From the NCBI GenBank assembly GCA_003224055.1, contig QHYE01000028.1, positions 1 to 32,909 on the forward strand: a DNA stretch of 32,909 nt, written 5' to 3'. The notes under the pieces were generated by a model. It did no database searches, was not told the DNA's origin, and saw nothing but the letters and a program-made list of their open reading frames with translations. The stretch comes from Acidobacteriota bacterium (GTDB taxonomy: Bacteria > Acidobacteriota > Terriglobia > Acidiferrales > UBA7541). The position numbers were made by a program, and so were the translations under genes. Within the stretch, counting starts at the first letter, position 1; every line of letters starts with the position of its first letter. This document shows positions 15,709-25,686 of the stretch, piece after piece.

Positions 15709-16622
15709 GGTTGTCTTGGAAACTGCGGCAAGGAATTTCGTTGGCGAGCAGCTTCGTAGAAAAGAACGGCGGCGGCCGCCGCGGCATTGAGCGATTCGAC
15801 TCCGCTGGCCATGGGAATGCGAATGCGCGCGTCGGCGCTGCGCTCGATTTCTTCGGGAAGGCCGGCACCTTCGTTGCCGACGAGCAATGCCACAGGTTCG
15901 CACCAATCGACTTCCCAGGGGGCGAGAAGCGGCTGCTCGCCGTCGCGAGGCTCGTGCGCGCTCGAAGCAAGCGTGCGAATTCCCGCCACCTTGAATTGAG
16001 TGAGCAGGATCGCAAGAGAGGCCCCGGCGAGAATGGGAAGATGAAGCGCAGCTCCCGCCGAGGCGCGAAGAGCTTTTGGCGAAAAGGGGTTGGCTGTGCC
16101 GCTGATGCCGGAAGCGGCGGTGGCCGCGCCGGTAGCGCCAAAGGCGGCGGCGGTGCGCAGGATGGTGCCGACGTTTCCGGGATCCTGGACTCCAGCAAGG
16201 GCGACAAGCAGAGGAGCGCACGCAGAAGCCGGGGCGCGAACGAGGTCGTCAAACGAAGTCTCGCGGGGATGGACGAGTGCCGCGACGCCCTGCGGGTGCT
16301 CGGTGTCGGCGAGACCTTCGAAAAGACGGTCCGTGGTGTAGAGCGTGGGAAAGGCCATCTCCGGCCGGTCAATGATAGGAGAGAGACGCTGGTGATGGCG
16401 TTTGCCGGATTCGCTGAAGAGCACGGCTTGGATGGGGCAACCAGAAAGCAGCGCTTCTTCGACGAGCCGGGCTCCTTCGACGCCGACGAATCCATTTTCC
16501 GTGGGGAAGCCGCCGCGGAGCGCCATGCGGAACTCTTTGAGCCAGCGATTGTCGCGGCTGCTGATGAGCGCGGGCTCACCAGCGGGGCGCGCGTTGCGAG
16601 CGGCTTTTCCAGGCGTGGCCAT
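15705..16622 (-). CDS. TrmH/SpoU-family RNA 2'-O-methyltransferase
   Basis: Encodes 305 aa. The N-terminal substrate-binding domain (about 18-110) contains the GFVGVEGARLVEEAL segment. The SPOUT catalytic domain carries motif 1 (QDPGNVGTILRTAAAFGA), motif 2 (ALLVGNEGAGLP) and motif 3 (IPMASGVESLNAAAAAAVLFYE), which together form the trefoil-knot SAM site. It is likely an RlmB-type 23S rRNA ribose methylase, though the target is not decidable here. ATG 16622 is chosen; a GTG codon at 16625 directly before it is the alternative. The stop overlaps the rarA start. Confidence 0.92.
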   Translation of the reverse strand: MATPGKAARNARPAGEPALISSRDNRWLKEFRMALRGGFPTENGFVGVEGARLVEEALLSGCPIQAVLFSESGKRHHQRLSPIIDRPEMAFPTLYTTDRLFEGLADTEHPQGVAALVHPRETSFDDLVRAPASACAPLLVALAGVQDPGNVGTILRTAAAFGATGAATAASGISGTANPFSPKALRASAGAALHLPILAGASLAILLTQFKVAGIRTLASSAHEPRDGEQPLLAPWEVDWCEPVALLVGNEGAGLPEEIERSADARIRIPMASGVESLNAAAAAAVLFYEAARQRNSLPQFPRQP

Positions 16623-16676
16623 CACGTGGAGAGTAGCAAACTTCGTGCTGCGGACGCCATTTCCCGAACGTCGTAC

Positions 16677-17048
16677 TTATTCCTGAAACGTCACGCAGAC
16701 GCCGTTGGGGTCTATCGCGCCGAACTCTTTCGTGCCCCAGGGCTTGGTTTGCAGTGGGCCGTTGGGATGCACTTTGCCTCCGCGTTGTTGGTATTCGGCA
16801 TACAGGGCTTCGATGCCTTTTACGGCGAGGCGCACCATGGTCTGGTCGCCGACCTTGCACGCCAGTTCTTTGTCGCTCATGCCGGCTATGTGCAAGTAGG
16901 CGTCGCCGCGGTTGATTCCTACGTAGGTCGGCGGCGTGGCGTCGCGAAAGGTTTCCTTGAAGCCGCAGACCTCTGTCCACCAATGGAGGGACTTCGTTGT
17001 GTCGGCGGCAGGAAGAACGGGGATCGCCCATTTTATGATCGGGTCCAT
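16677..17048 (-). CDS. VOC-family (glyoxalase/bleomycin-resistance fold) protein
   Basis: Encodes 123 aa, a single VOC domain without signal peptide: IIKWAIPVLPAADTTKSLHW at the N-terminus, GINRGDAYLHIAGMSD in the middle and FGAIDPNGVCVTFQE at the end, the last typical of bleomycin-resistance-type members. The function may be binding or detoxification of a small molecule. ATG 17048 starts the fold; no clear ribosome site is seen. It sits 54 bp upstream of the methyltransferase and 55 bp downstream of the LLM oxidoreductase, so possibly one transcript. Confidence 0.82.
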   Translation of the reverse strand: MDPIIKWAIPVLPAADTTKSLHWWTEVCGFKETFRDATPPTYVGINRGDAYLHIAGMSDKELACKVGDQTMVRLAVKGIEALYAEYQQRGGKVHPNGPLQTKPWGTKEFGAIDPNGVCVTFQE

Positions 17049-17103
17049 GTCCGAAGCATAATCGAATCCAGCTGAATCTCCTACAACAGGCAAGTCCGCA
17101 TCG

Positions 17104-18159
17104 TTAGGCCGTAACGCCGCCCGCTTTGGACGAAGCGGTTTTCTCGAGGTCCGAAGTGGATTCGCGAGCTGCGAGCCGCGAATGAACGCCGGCAAGGAGC
17201 TCGAAGGAGCGAAGCCGCGCAGCGTGGTCATAGATGTGAGCGGTGACGATAATCTCGTCGGCTTGGGTCACGTCGATGAATTTCAGCAATGCGCGCTCGA
17301 CGGTTTCCGGCGAACCTACTGTGGAAACCAGCAGGGTCATGGCGGCCGAAGCTTTTTCGGCGGGAGACCAGAACGCATCGATATCGTCAATCGGCGGAGG
17401 AACCTGCCCGGGCCTGCCGCGACGGAGATTCGTGAAGGACTGCTGGAGAGAGGTGAAATGGTGCTGCGCTTCCGCATCGGTTTCCGCGACGATGGCATTC
17501 AACCCCACCATGGCGTAGGGACGATCGAGTTGCCTGGAGGGCTTGAAGCGCGAGCGATAGAGATGGAGCGCTGCCATCATGTCCGCCGGCGCAAAATGCG
17601 ATGCGAAAGCAAAGGGCCGGCCAAGCATGGCTGCGAGTTGCGCGCTGAAGAGGCTCGAGCCCAACAGCCAGATGGGAACGCGCAGACCTGCCCCGGGAAC
17701 GGCGCGAATTTCCTGACCGGGTGCCGCCTCCTCGAAATAGGAAATGAGCTGCTGGACGTCCTGAGGGAAATTGTCAGCGGTGGAAACCATGTCGCGGCGC
17801 AGGGCACGCGCAGTGGGCATGTCCGTTCCGGGAGCGCGTCCGAGGCCAAGATCGATGCGGCCCGGGTAAAGCGAAGCGAGCGTGCCGAACTGTTCCGCGA
17901 TGACGAGCGGAGAATGATTGGGCAGCATGATGCCGCCGGAGCCGACGCGAATCGTCTTGGTGCCTCCGGCGATGTAACCAATCACAACCGCCGTAGCGGC
18001 ACTGGCGATGCCGGGCATGTTGTGGTGTTCGGCGAGCCAATACCGGTTGTAGCCCCAGGACTCGGCGTGCTGGGCGAGATCGAGGCTGTTGCGCAAAGCG
18101 TCAGAAGCCGTCGCGCCTTGCGGTATGGGGCAAAGGTCCAAAATAGAAAGTGGAATCAC
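17104..18159 (-). CDS. LLM-class flavin-dependent oxidoreductase
   Basis: Encodes 351 aa. A bacterial-luciferase-like TIM barrel using FMNH2. The start [20 protein letters not shown], then [20 protein letters not shown] (H49-H50 region), [20 protein letters not shown] and [14 protein letters not shown] are typical of the YhbW-like subgroup of putative alkanal-monooxygenase-like proteins. The start is GTG 18159, with no convincing ribosome site. The substrate is unknown. It is on the same strand as, and 52 bp from, the Ldh-type dehydrogenase. Confidence 0.9.
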   Translation of the reverse strand: MIPLSILDLCPIPQGATASDALRNSLDLAQHAESWGYNRYWLAEHHNMPGIASAATAVVIGYIAGGTKTIRVGSGGIMLPNHSPLVIAEQFGTLASLYPGRIDLGLGRAPGTDMPTARALRRDMVSTADNFPQDVQQLISYFEEAAPGQEIRAVPGAGLRVPIWLLGSSLFSAQLAAMLGRPFAFASHFAPADMMAALHLYRSRFKPSRQLDRPYAMVGLNAIVAETDAEAQHHFTSLQQSFTNLRRGRPGQVPPPIDDIDAFWSPAEKASAAMTLLVSTVGSPETVERALLKFIDVTQADEIIVTAHIYDHAARLRSFELLAGVHSRLAARESTSDLEKTASSKAGGVTA

Positions 18160-18211
18160 AGATAGTTGGATGCTTTGGGCTTTTCGTGGGATACAGGCGT
18201 GGGAGAAGCAA

Positions 18212-19309
18212 TCAGTCGAACGGAATGCCTGTTTTTCGAGAGATGTCGCGCAGGTCTTCGATGATAGGCATGATGAGTGGGACCCCTTTTTCGCGGCGCA
18301 ATTTTTCGGCTTCGCGTTCGGGATCGCCGGGAATCAGCGGGCCGTTGGTGCCCGGGGCTGGTTTGGTGGCGCGGAAGACGCGAATGTAGTCATCGATTTG
18401 GCGCTTGAAGGAATCGGGGTCCATGAAGCCGTCGATGCGCATGGCGCCAAAGAAATGGCCGATGCCCTTGCCGACGCTGCGTTCTGGGATTTTCAGACGG
18501 AGGGCAAAGGGCGGAGCGAAGGGGCCCCAATTTGCGCCGCTGAGCACGGCACTGAGAACGTCTACCATCACAGCCAAGGCGTAACCTTTGTGGCCCCCGC
18601 GTTCGCGATCGGAGCCGAGTGGTAAGAGCGCGCCACCGTTCACGGTGTCGTCGGGATTCGTTGTGGCGCGGCCCTGGCTATCAATGCCCCAGCCGGATGG
18701 AATGGCTTGGCCTTTGCGGCGGGCCATTTCGATTTTTCCGAACGCGGCGGCGCAGGTAGCCATGTCAATCACAATGGGCGGCTCTTCCTTGCCGGGGAAG
18801 GCAATGGCGATGGGATTGGTGCCCAGCATGCGTTCCATGCCCCAGAGGGGCGTGACCAGGCTGGTGGAGTTGGTCATGGCCCAGCCGATCAAGTCGCGTT
18901 CCAACGCCTGCAGGACGTAGTAGCCGGCGATGCCGAAATGGTTGGTGTTGCAGACGCTGACCCAGCCGGAGCCGGCTTTGTCCGCCATGTCCATGGCGAT
19001 GCGATTCGCCTGTGGGCCGACAACCAGGCCGAGGCCGTTGTCGCCATCGATGGTGGCGGTACTCAGCGTCGATCGCACCGTGGTGATTCTGGGTTTCGGA
19101 TTGATGTGGCCTTCGCTGAGCATTCCAAAATAGCTATAGAGCCGGGCGACGCCATGCGAATCAATGCCGCGAAGATCGGCGGAAGCAAGTACATCGGCAG
19201 CCTGCGCGGCGTCTTCCGGGGGCACGCCAAAGTGGAGAAAGATGCGCGTACTGAATTCGCGCAATGCCTCGATGTGAAAAACCTTGTTTTCCATTTCGGC
19301 CACGTGCAT
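18212..19309 (-). CDS. Ldh2/malate-L-lactate dehydrogenase family oxidoreductase
   Basis: Encodes 365 aa. The NAD(P)H-dependent malate/ureidoglycolate/L-sulfolactate dehydrogenase family, distinct from classical Rossmann lactate dehydrogenases. Visible motifs are [16 protein letters not shown] with the catalytic-region His (about 46-61), [30 protein letters not shown], the [10 protein letters not shown] segment and [21 protein letters not shown]. The substrate cannot be told from sequence. ATG 19309 is chosen among clustered starts (GTG 19315, ATG 19309, ATG 19294). It is the first gene of the seven-gene minus-strand run. Confidence 0.9.
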   Translation of the reverse strand: MHVAEMENKVFHIEALREFSTRIFLHFGVPPEDAAQAADVLASADLRGIDSHGVARLYSYFGMLSEGHINPKPRITTVRSTLSTATIDGDNGLGLVVGPQANRIAMDMADKAGSGWVSVCNTNHFGIAGYYVLQALERDLIGWAMTNSTSLVTPLWGMERMLGTNPIAIAFPGKEEPPIVIDMATCAAAFGKIEMARRKGQAIPSGWGIDSQGRATTNPDDTVNGGALLPLGSDRERGGHKGYALAVMVDVLSAVLSGANWGPFAPPFALRLKIPERSVGKGIGHFFGAMRIDGFMDPDSFKRQIDDYIRVFRATKPAPGTNGPLIPGDPEREAEKLRREKGVPLIMPIIEDLRDISRKTGIPFD

Positions 19310-19553
19310 CCTCACGGTTCCCGATTTCGATGCTGGCTGAGATTACCAAGTTCAGCTCTGGCTGCGCGCAAAACCATAGGCCAGCCGCCAACGCGCGTCA
19401 AGCCTGAGTGGGCGCGCCCGTTTCAAACCAACCGGCTGGCGGCAACAGGCTCTTATTGCGTGGGTTACGGTGGTATGGTAGCGTCGCCCAAATAAGGGCA
19501 GCGGTGGCGGAACGCTGCGAGGTGGCATCACGACTTCGCCGAAGGCCAAAAAG

Positions 19554-20219
19554 TTGCCGGCAGAACTGCTGCGTGTTAACGCGCAAACTCCCGAAGCGGA
19601 ATTACTGCGCTATGCGGCGGATTTTCTTGCGCGCGGGGCAGTGGTTGCGATTCCTACGGACACGATGTACGGATTGGCTGCGGATCCCTTCAATCTGTCT
19701 GCGGTGGATGAAATTTATCGCGTCAAGGGGCGCCCCGAGGCGCGGGCGCTGCCCATCCTCGTAAATTCCGTTGATCAGGCGATTCTTCTTTCGCGGGAAC
19801 GAATTTTTGAAGGCAGCGTGATGGAGCCCATGCCCCGGCATTTCCTGCGACTGGCGCAAAAATTCTGGCCGGGAGCGCTGACGCTGGTGGTGGAAGCGGC
19901 CAGTCGCGTACCGCTAAAAGTGACCGCGAACACCGGAAGAGTGGCGCTGCGCTGGCCGAAGAGCGCGATTGTGGAACAATTGATTGAAGAGTTTGACGGA
20001 CCGGTGACGGGAACGAGCGCGAATATTTCCGGGTTCCCTTCGTGCTCGAGCGCGGCGCAGGTGATGAAGCAGCTGGGAACCAGGCTGCCGTTGGTTCTGG
20101 ATGGTGGCGAGAGCGGGGCGACGCTGGCGTCCACGATTGTGGAGCTGAATGGCGATAGTTGGAGAATTGGCCGCGAGGGGGCCATTTCCGTTGCGGAAAT
20201 TGAGAGGGCATTGAAGTGA
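19554..20219 (+). CDS. tsaC: L-threonylcarbamoyladenylate synthase (Sua5/YciO/YrdC)
   Basis: Encodes 221 aa. It makes threonylcarbamoyl-AMP from threonine, bicarbonate and ATP for the t6A37 tRNA modification. Motifs are VVAIPTDTMYGLAADPF (about 32-48), the nucleotide-binding IYRVKGRPEARALPILV and GTSANISGFPSC. There is no C-terminal Sua5 extension, so it is TsaC-like in architecture. The start is TTG 19554: no ATG or GTG precedes the conserved region in frame, and AAGG lies 8 nt upstream. The stop is 12 bp from the convergent SBP gene. Confidence 0.9.
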   Translation: MPAELLRVNAQTPEAELLRYAADFLARGAVVAIPTDTMYGLAADPFNLSAVDEIYRVKGRPEARALPILVNSVDQAILLSRERIFEGSVMEPMPRHFLRLAQKFWPGALTLVVEAASRVPLKVTANTGRVALRWPKSAIVEQLIEEFDGPVTGTSANISGFPSCSSAAQVMKQLGTRLPLVLDGGESGATLASTIVELNGDSWRIGREGAISVAEIERALK

Positions 20220-20231
20220 GTTGGCTCGACG

Positions 20232-21806
20232 CTAGCTGCCGCCGGGACTAAGAACGCCGAGGAAATTGTAATCCGCGGTGGAAGAAAGAGGGAGCTCTCC
20301 CAGCGCGCGGCGGTGGACGGAGACCACGTCGTTAAACCACAGCGTTAGATAAGGAAGATCTTCGGCCAGGATTTTTTGAGCTTCGCTGCAGAGGGCTTTT
20401 CGTTTTTCCTGATTCATTTCCATTCGAATCTGATCGGTGAGCGCGTCGAGACGCGGATTGCGGTAGTGTCCGCGGTTGGCGCCGTCGGGCGGGAATCGCC
20501 GTGAGGAGAATGCGAATTCGAAGAAATCGGGATCGGTATTGGCGCCGACCCAGCGCTGGTAGGTGATCTGAAAATTTCCACGGGAAACGTCGGAGAAGAG
20601 CGTCGCGAGTTCCAGAGGGCGAAGTTCGAGTTCGATGCCGGCACGGCGCCATTGTTCCTGAAGTGCCGCGCCGATGAGGCGAGCCTGTTCATCCGTGGAG
20701 CATTTCAGCGTGAGGTGCAGGCGCACGCCATTTTGTTTGCGGGGAAAGCCGGCGGCGTCGAGAAGCTGTCCGGCGCGGGCGGGGTCGTAGGGATACTGCG
20801 CGACGTTCGCTTCGGCGGCCCAGTGGTCAGGCGGAAGCACGCCGGCGGCGAGCTTGGCCTGGCCGTGGAGGAGATAGCGAATCAGCGCGTCGCGATCGGT
20901 CGCGAAGGCGAGCGCCTGGCGGAATTCGCGATGCGCAAGCGCGGGGTCTTCGAGATTGAAACTGAGGTATGTGAGATTTGTGCCGGAGCGCTCCGTGATG
21001 GCGAGCGCGGGTTGGCGCGCGAGGACCGGGATGATGTCCGGCGAAAGGGAATTCATCTCCAGATCGGCGGAGCCTTTGCGGAGTTCGAGCGCGCGGACCA
21101 CCGCATCGGGAACCACGCGGAAGCGGACGCGGGCGAGCTGCGGCACGCCGCGGAAATATTCGGGATTGCGTTCGACAACAATTTCTTCGTCTTGCGATTG
21201 CTGAACGAAGCGAAAGGGGCCGGAGCCGACGGGGTGGCGCGAGAAATCCGCACCGGCATTCGCGGGAACAATGCCGATGGCGGAGGGGATGAGATTCCCC
21301 GTGAAGGAAGCGTAAGGCTGGCTGAGATGAAAAATGACCGTCGCGGCGTCAGGGGCTTCGATGGAAGCCACCATGCGGAGGGCGCCGAGCTTGGGCGATT
21401 TGTTGGCGGGGTTTCGGATGAATTCGAAGGTGGCTTTTACGTCCGCGGACGTGAGCGCGCGGCCATCGTGGAAACGGACATCGCGGCGGAGATGGAAGAC
21501 GTAAGTAACGGGGTTGGGCGTGTCCCAGGATTCGGCGAGGTCGCCGTGGAAATTCATTTGATTGTCGCGCTCGAGGAGGCCGCTGAAGAGCAGGCCGTCA
21601 ATGCGCTGGGATTGCGAATCGGTGGCGAAGCGCGGGTCGAGGTTGGTGGGGCTGGATTCGATGAGGAAGGTGAGGGAGGAGGGATCGGTGCGAGAGGAAG
21701 ATGTGCAGGAGATGAGGCAGAACGAAACAATTAAGTAAAGAAGTAAAGACGCAAAGAAAAGGCAAGCGCGAGCAATTGGAGTCGGTCGGCTAGCGCGGCG
21801 GGGCAT
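20232..21806 (-). CDS. SBP_5 peptide-binding lipoprotein (DppA/OppA/MppA type)
   Basis: Encodes 524 aa. A lipoprotein signal peptide ends at the lipobox LISC, giving Cys34 as the lipidated residue after a hydrophobic stretch (CLFFASLLLYLIVSFC). The mature part is a family 5 solute-binding protein: SPTNLDPRFATDSQSQRIDG, the YVFHLRRDVRFHDG signature, TSADVKATFEFI, and GSGPFRFVQ. It binds oligopeptides or related solutes for an ABC importer, but no permease or ATPase gene is present here. ATG 21806 overlaps the anmK 3' end by 17 bp. Because AnmK recycles cell-wall sugar and MppA-like members bind murein tripeptide, a cell-wall-peptide ligand is possible (inference). Confidence 0.87.
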   Translation of the reverse strand: MPRRASRPTPIARACLFFASLLLYLIVSFCLISCTSSSRTDPSSLTFLIESSPTNLDPRFATDSQSQRIDGLLFSGLLERDNQMNFHGDLAESWDTPNPVTYVFHLRRDVRFHDGRALTSADVKATFEFIRNPANKSPKLGALRMVASIEAPDAATVIFHLSQPYASFTGNLIPSAIGIVPANAGADFSRHPVGSGPFRFVQQSQDEEIVVERNPEYFRGVPQLARVRFRVVPDAVVRALELRKGSADLEMNSLSPDIIPVLARQPALAITERSGTNLTYLSFNLEDPALAHREFRQALAFATDRDALIRYLLHGQAKLAAGVLPPDHWAAEANVAQYPYDPARAGQLLDAAGFPRKQNGVRLHLTLKCSTDEQARLIGAALQEQWRRAGIELELRPLELATLFSDVSRGNFQITYQRWVGANTDPDFFEFAFSSRRFPPDGANRGHYRNPRLDALTDQIRMEMNQEKRKALCSEAQKILAEDLPYLTLWFNDVVSVHRRALGELPLSSTADYNFLGVLSPGGS

Positions 21807-22971
21807 AAGAGATTTTACCGAGAATGGCGGGGCCGCGCGCGCCGGTGGCGGAAGGGAGGTTCGCAGGGCGCTGGTGGAAGGACTCGTACGCGAGAAGGGC
21901 GAAGGCGAAGGCTTCCTTGGCGTCTTCGGGAAGGCCGAGGCGGGAAGAGGGCAGGACTTCAATGCCGGGAAGAGCGGCGGAGAGCTGCGCGAGAATAAGC
22001 GGATTGTAAGCGCCGCCGCCAGAGACGATAAGTTGGTGGATCCTTGTTTTGGGGAGAACAAAACGGTTGAGTGCGTCTACTACCGATAGCGCAGTGAAAA
22101 TCGTCGCAGCGCGGATGAGATCGTTCGGCTTGGCGCCATGACGGCGGCCGAGGGCGAGGACTCTTTTCAGGTAAGCGTGGCCGTAATATTCGCGGCCGGT
22201 GGACTTTGGCGGAGGCAGCTTCAAATAGGGGTCGCGGAGAAGTTCGTTGAGCAGCGCAGGGATGCTGCGGCCTCGCAAGGCGAGGTGCGCGTCATCGTCG
22301 AAGCGGCGGCGGCCGCGCGTGAAATGCGTGACGAGAGCGTCGATGAGCATGTTCGCAGGGCCGGTATCGAAGGCGAAAACTTGTTGAGGCTTGGCGGCGC
22401 GAGGAAGGACAGTGATGTTGGCGATGCCTCCGAGGTTGAGTGAGACGCGGCCGAATTTCTCGTGGCGATACAGAAGATAGTCCGCGTAAGGAACGAGCGG
22501 CGCGCCTTGGCCGCCGAGCGCGATGTCCGCGGGGCGAAAATCGCCGACGGTGGTAATCCCGGTTCGTGCGGCGATGACGGATGGCTCGCCGATCTGGAGC
22601 GTCGAGGCAGTTGGCGAACCGAAATACGGAATCGGACGGCCTTGATGAAAAATAGTCTGGCCATGGCTGCCGATAAGCGCGACGCGTGATGGCGGCACGC
22701 GGAATGTGCGGCAGGCAGAAAGCGCTGCGGCGGCAAAGAGTTCTCCCAGTCGAAAGTTGAGCTGGCTGAGTTCGCCAGCAGAGATCGATTGCTGCTCCGC
22801 AATGCGAAGAATTTCTCGTCGCAAGGCGGGAGGGAATTTCTTCGAAGTGTGGCCAAGCAGCTTGGTGTTCAAGTTCGGCGGCGCGCCGGAGATTCGCGCG
22901 AGGGCCACGTCCATCCCATCGGCCGAGGTGCCGGACATTATGCCGAGAACGAGCATGGGTTTCTTGCTCAT
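21790..22971 (-). CDS. anmK: Anhydro-N-acetylmuramic acid kinase
   Basis: Encodes 393 aa. It opens the 1,6-anhydro ring of anhydro-MurNAc and phosphorylates it to MurNAc-6-P in cell-wall recycling. The phosphate loop is GIMSGTSADGMD (10-21). Further motifs are IGSHGQTIFH, the catalytic-region GDFRPADIALGGQGAPLVP, LNLGGIANITVLP and FDTGPANMLIDAL. ATG 22971 overlaps the mutS stop by 4 bp (ATGA 22968-22971). Other recycling genes such as murQ or nagZ are not in view. Confidence 0.94.
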   Translation of the reverse strand: MSKKPMLVLGIMSGTSADGMDVALARISGAPPNLNTKLLGHTSKKFPPALRREILRIAEQQSISAGELSQLNFRLGELFAAAALSACRTFRVPPSRVALIGSHGQTIFHQGRPIPYFGSPTASTLQIGEPSVIAARTGITTVGDFRPADIALGGQGAPLVPYADYLLYRHEKFGRVSLNLGGIANITVLPRAAKPQQVFAFDTGPANMLIDALVTHFTRGRRRFDDDAHLALRGRSIPALLNELLRDPYLKLPPPKSTGREYYGHAYLKRVLALGRRHGAKPNDLIRAATIFTALSVVDALNRFVLPKTRIHQLIVSGGGAYNPLILAQLSAALPGIEVLPSSRLGLPEDAKEAFAFALLAYESFHQRPANLPSATGARGPAILGKISYAPPR

Positions 22972-25670
22972 GAGATTTGTTTCTTCAGCTCGGCGAGGAG
23001 ATTGAGGGCGTCGAGCGGTTTCAGTTGGTCGAGGTCGGCGTCGCGGAGTTTCTCGAGCACTTCGCGGTCGAGAGCGGTGAAGAGGATTTGCTGATTGCCG
23101 TTTTTGTGCGCGGGATCAGCTGCTCCCGGGGAAAGCGTTTCGCTGAGTTCGTGCTCGCTCTGCTCGTGTTTTTTCAAGACCTCGCGGGCGCGTTCGATCA
23201 CACTGCGCGGGAGTCCGGCAAGGCGAGCGACTTCGATGCCATAGCTTTTGTCGGCGCTGCCGGGTTCGACGCGCCGAAGAAAAATAATTTCGCTGGGCGT
23301 CTCTTTCACCGAAACGTGCACGTTTTTCACCGCCGGGAGAAGTTCCGCTAGCTCGGTCAATTCGTGATAGTGCGTGGCGAAGAGCGTGCGCGCGCGAGTG
23401 TGCTTTTGCAGGTGCTCGACGACGGCCCACGCGATGGAGAGGCCATCGAACGTGGCGGTACCGCGGCCGACTTCGTCGAGAAGGACCAAGCTCGCGGGCG
23501 TGGCGTGATTCAGAATGGCGGCGACTTCGCTCATCTCCACGAGAAAGGTCGAACGGCCGCGCGCGAGATTGTCGCTGGCACCGATGCGCGTGAAGATGCG
23601 ATCCGTGATGGGCAGCTTGGCTTGGCGCGCGGGAACGAACGAGCCCATCTGCGCCATGAGCACGATGAGCGCGGACTGGCGAAGGTAGGTAGACTTACCG
23701 CCCATGTTCGGGCCGGTGATCAGCAGAAGCTGCTGGCGGCCGGGTTCGAAATATAAGTCGTTCGGAACAAAGCGCTCGCCCTTTTGACGTAAAAGTTCTT
23801 CGATCACGGGATGACGGCCGCCGACGATGAGCAATTCGCCCGTGGAATTGAATTCTGCGCGCGTGTAGCAGCGGTCGGCGGCGAGTTTTGCGAACGCCGT
23901 GAGCACGTCGAGCTGCGCCACCGCGCTGGCGGTGCGGCGCAGGCGCGCGGCCTTCGCGGCCACTCCGGAGCGGATGTCCACGAAAAGCTGTCGTTCAATT
24001 TCCACGACGCGCTCATCGGCGGCGAGAATTTTGCGTTCGTACTCCTTGAGTTCCGTGGAAGTGAAACGCTCGGCATTGACGAGCGTTTGCTTTCGTTCGT
24101 AATCGGCGGGCGCGAGGTGCAGATTCGCTTTCGAAATCTCGATGTAATACCCGAAGATCTGATTGAACCGAATCTTCAGCGAATTGATCCCCGTCCGTTT
24201 TCGTTCGCGCTCTTCCATGGCGGCGATAATCTGTTTGCTGTGCTGGCTCAGGTTGCGGAGCTCGTCCAGCTCGCCGTGATAGCCGCTGCGGATCATCCCG
24301 GGTTCGGTGGCCAGGGCCGGCGGATCGTCGGCGATGGCACGCTCGAGCCGCTCGCGGACGTCGGTGAGTTCGTCGAGCTCCTGGTGGAGATGACGAAGAA
24401 GCTCGCTGCCGCCTGCGGGCTGCGGTGTGAGGAAATTCTTGAGCACGGGAAGCTGCGTGAGAGATTTGCGCAAGGCCACGAGCTCGCGTGGGGACGCGAG
24501 GCCAAGTGTAATGCGGCTGGTGAGGCGCTCCAGGTCGAGAATGCCTTTGAGCTCTTTGCGGATTTCGCCGCGCACGACGGTTTGTTGGACAAGGTGCGTG
24601 ACCGCATCGAGGCGCGCATCGATCGCTTCCCGATCAATCAGTGGACGAAGCATCCAGGAGCGCAGGAGACGCGCGCCCATGCCGGTGACCGTGGCGTCCA
24701 GCGCGGCGATCAGCGTGGTGGGGGCAGCCGCGCGAGCCGCTTCCTCGGTAAAGATGGGCGCAAGCAATTCGAGATTGCGGACGGACACGGGGTCAAGGAC
24801 CAGAGCGTCGTGCTGTTCGTAGTAACGGACGCGGTCGAGATGTCGGAGGGCTTCGGCGGTGGAGGACGCACCTTTGTTGGCGGTCTCGCTGCGGTCCGCA
24901 CTATAGGCGGCGTTTTCGCGGAGATAGTGCACGATGACGCCGGCTGCTGCGAGGGCTTGCAGATGATCGTCGAGGCCGAAGCCGGTAAGTTCGGCGACGC
25001 CGAATTGTTCGCGGAGGATGCGTTCGGCATAGTCGCGCTGAAAAATCCAATCTTCGAGGCGGGATTCCACGCCGCCGGCGCCTTCGAGGAGCGAGGTCTT
25101 CGCCGTTTCGAAGAGCTGCTGGGGCCGGGGAAGCAGCGTTTCCCGCGGATGAAGCAATTGCAGCTCGTCGCGGAGCGCTTCATCGGCGCGAGGGCCGGAG
25201 AATTCCGTGGCTTGAAATTCGCCGGTGGAGAGATCGACGTACGCGAGGCCAATGGGCGAGCCAGAGGCGTGCCGGGCGACGGAGGCGAGAAAATTGTTTT
25301 CACGGGCGTCGAGCACGGCGACATCGGTCGCCGTGCCGGGCGTGATCACGCGAACGACTTCGCGTCGGACGAGTTTTTTGCCCGGGCCGGGCTGCTCCAT
25401 CTGGTCGCAGATGGCGATTTTGAATCCGGCGCGAATCAGGCGCGCGATGTAGCCTTCGGCGGCGTGATACGGAACGCCGCACATGGGAATGGGCTGACCC
25501 TTTTCGCGATTGCGCGAAGTGAGCGTGATCTGCAGCTCGCGCGCGGCAATAATCGCGTCCTCGTAGAAAAGTTCGTAGAAATCGCCGAGGCGGAAAAGCA
25601 ACAGAGCGTGCGGGTACCGTGCCTTGATGGCGTGATACTGCTGCATCAGCGGTGTTGTCGGCTCGCTCAT
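22968..25670 (-). CDS. mutS: DNA mismatch repair protein MutS
   Basis: Encodes 900 aa, full family length. It recognises mismatches and recruits MutL. The N-terminal mismatch-reading Phe-X-Glu is F31-Y32-E33 in RLGDFYELFYEDA. The connector, lever and clamp domains occupy the middle. The ATPase has Walker A GPNMGGKST (653-661), Walker B LVLLDE (728-733) and the following GRGTATFDG. A C-terminal tail with LKPLDALNLLAELK is present. It starts 16 bp downstream of the S9 peptidase stop and overlaps anmK, so S9 peptidase, mutS, anmK and the SBP gene look co-transcribed. Confidence 0.96.
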   Translation of the reverse strand: MSEPTTPLMQQYHAIKARYPHALLLFRLGDFYELFYEDAIIAARELQITLTSRNREKGQPIPMCGVPYHAAEGYIARLIRAGFKIAICDQMEQPGPGKKLVRREVVRVITPGTATDVAVLDARENNFLASVARHASGSPIGLAYVDLSTGEFQATEFSGPRADEALRDELQLLHPRETLLPRPQQLFETAKTSLLEGAGGVESRLEDWIFQRDYAERILREQFGVAELTGFGLDDHLQALAAAGVIVHYLRENAAYSADRSETANKGASSTAEALRHLDRVRYYEQHDALVLDPVSVRNLELLAPIFTEEAARAAAPTTLIAALDATVTGMGARLLRSWMLRPLIDREAIDARLDAVTHLVQQTVVRGEIRKELKGILDLERLTSRITLGLASPRELVALRKSLTQLPVLKNFLTPQPAGGSELLRHLHQELDELTDVRERLERAIADDPPALATEPGMIRSGYHGELDELRNLSQHSKQIIAAMEERERKRTGINSLKIRFNQIFGYYIEISKANLHLAPADYERKQTLVNAERFTSTELKEYERKILAADERVVEIERQLFVDIRSGVAAKAARLRRTASAVAQLDVLTAFAKLAADRCYTRAEFNSTGELLIVGGRHPVIEELLRQKGERFVPNDLYFEPGRQQLLLITGPNMGGKSTYLRQSALIVLMAQMGSFVPARQAKLPITDRIFTRIGASDNLARGRSTFLVEMSEVAAILNHATPASLVLLDEVGRGTATFDGLSIAWAVVEHLQKHTRARTLFATHYHELTELAELLPAVKNVHVSVKETPSEIIFLRRVEPGSADKSYGIEVARLAGLPRSVIERAREVLKKHEQSEHELSETLSPGAADPAHKNGNQQILFTALDREVLEKLRDADLDQLKPLDALNLLAELKKQIS

Positions 25671-25686
25671 GCCTCGTCGGCCATTC

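Noticed and set aside
19316-19553. Possible tRNA or small gene between the Ldh-type gene and the Sua5/YrdC gene
   Set aside because: No cloverleaf or T-loop consensus and no convincing ORF; it holds only the divergent upstream regions and a GGGCGCGCCC palindrome.
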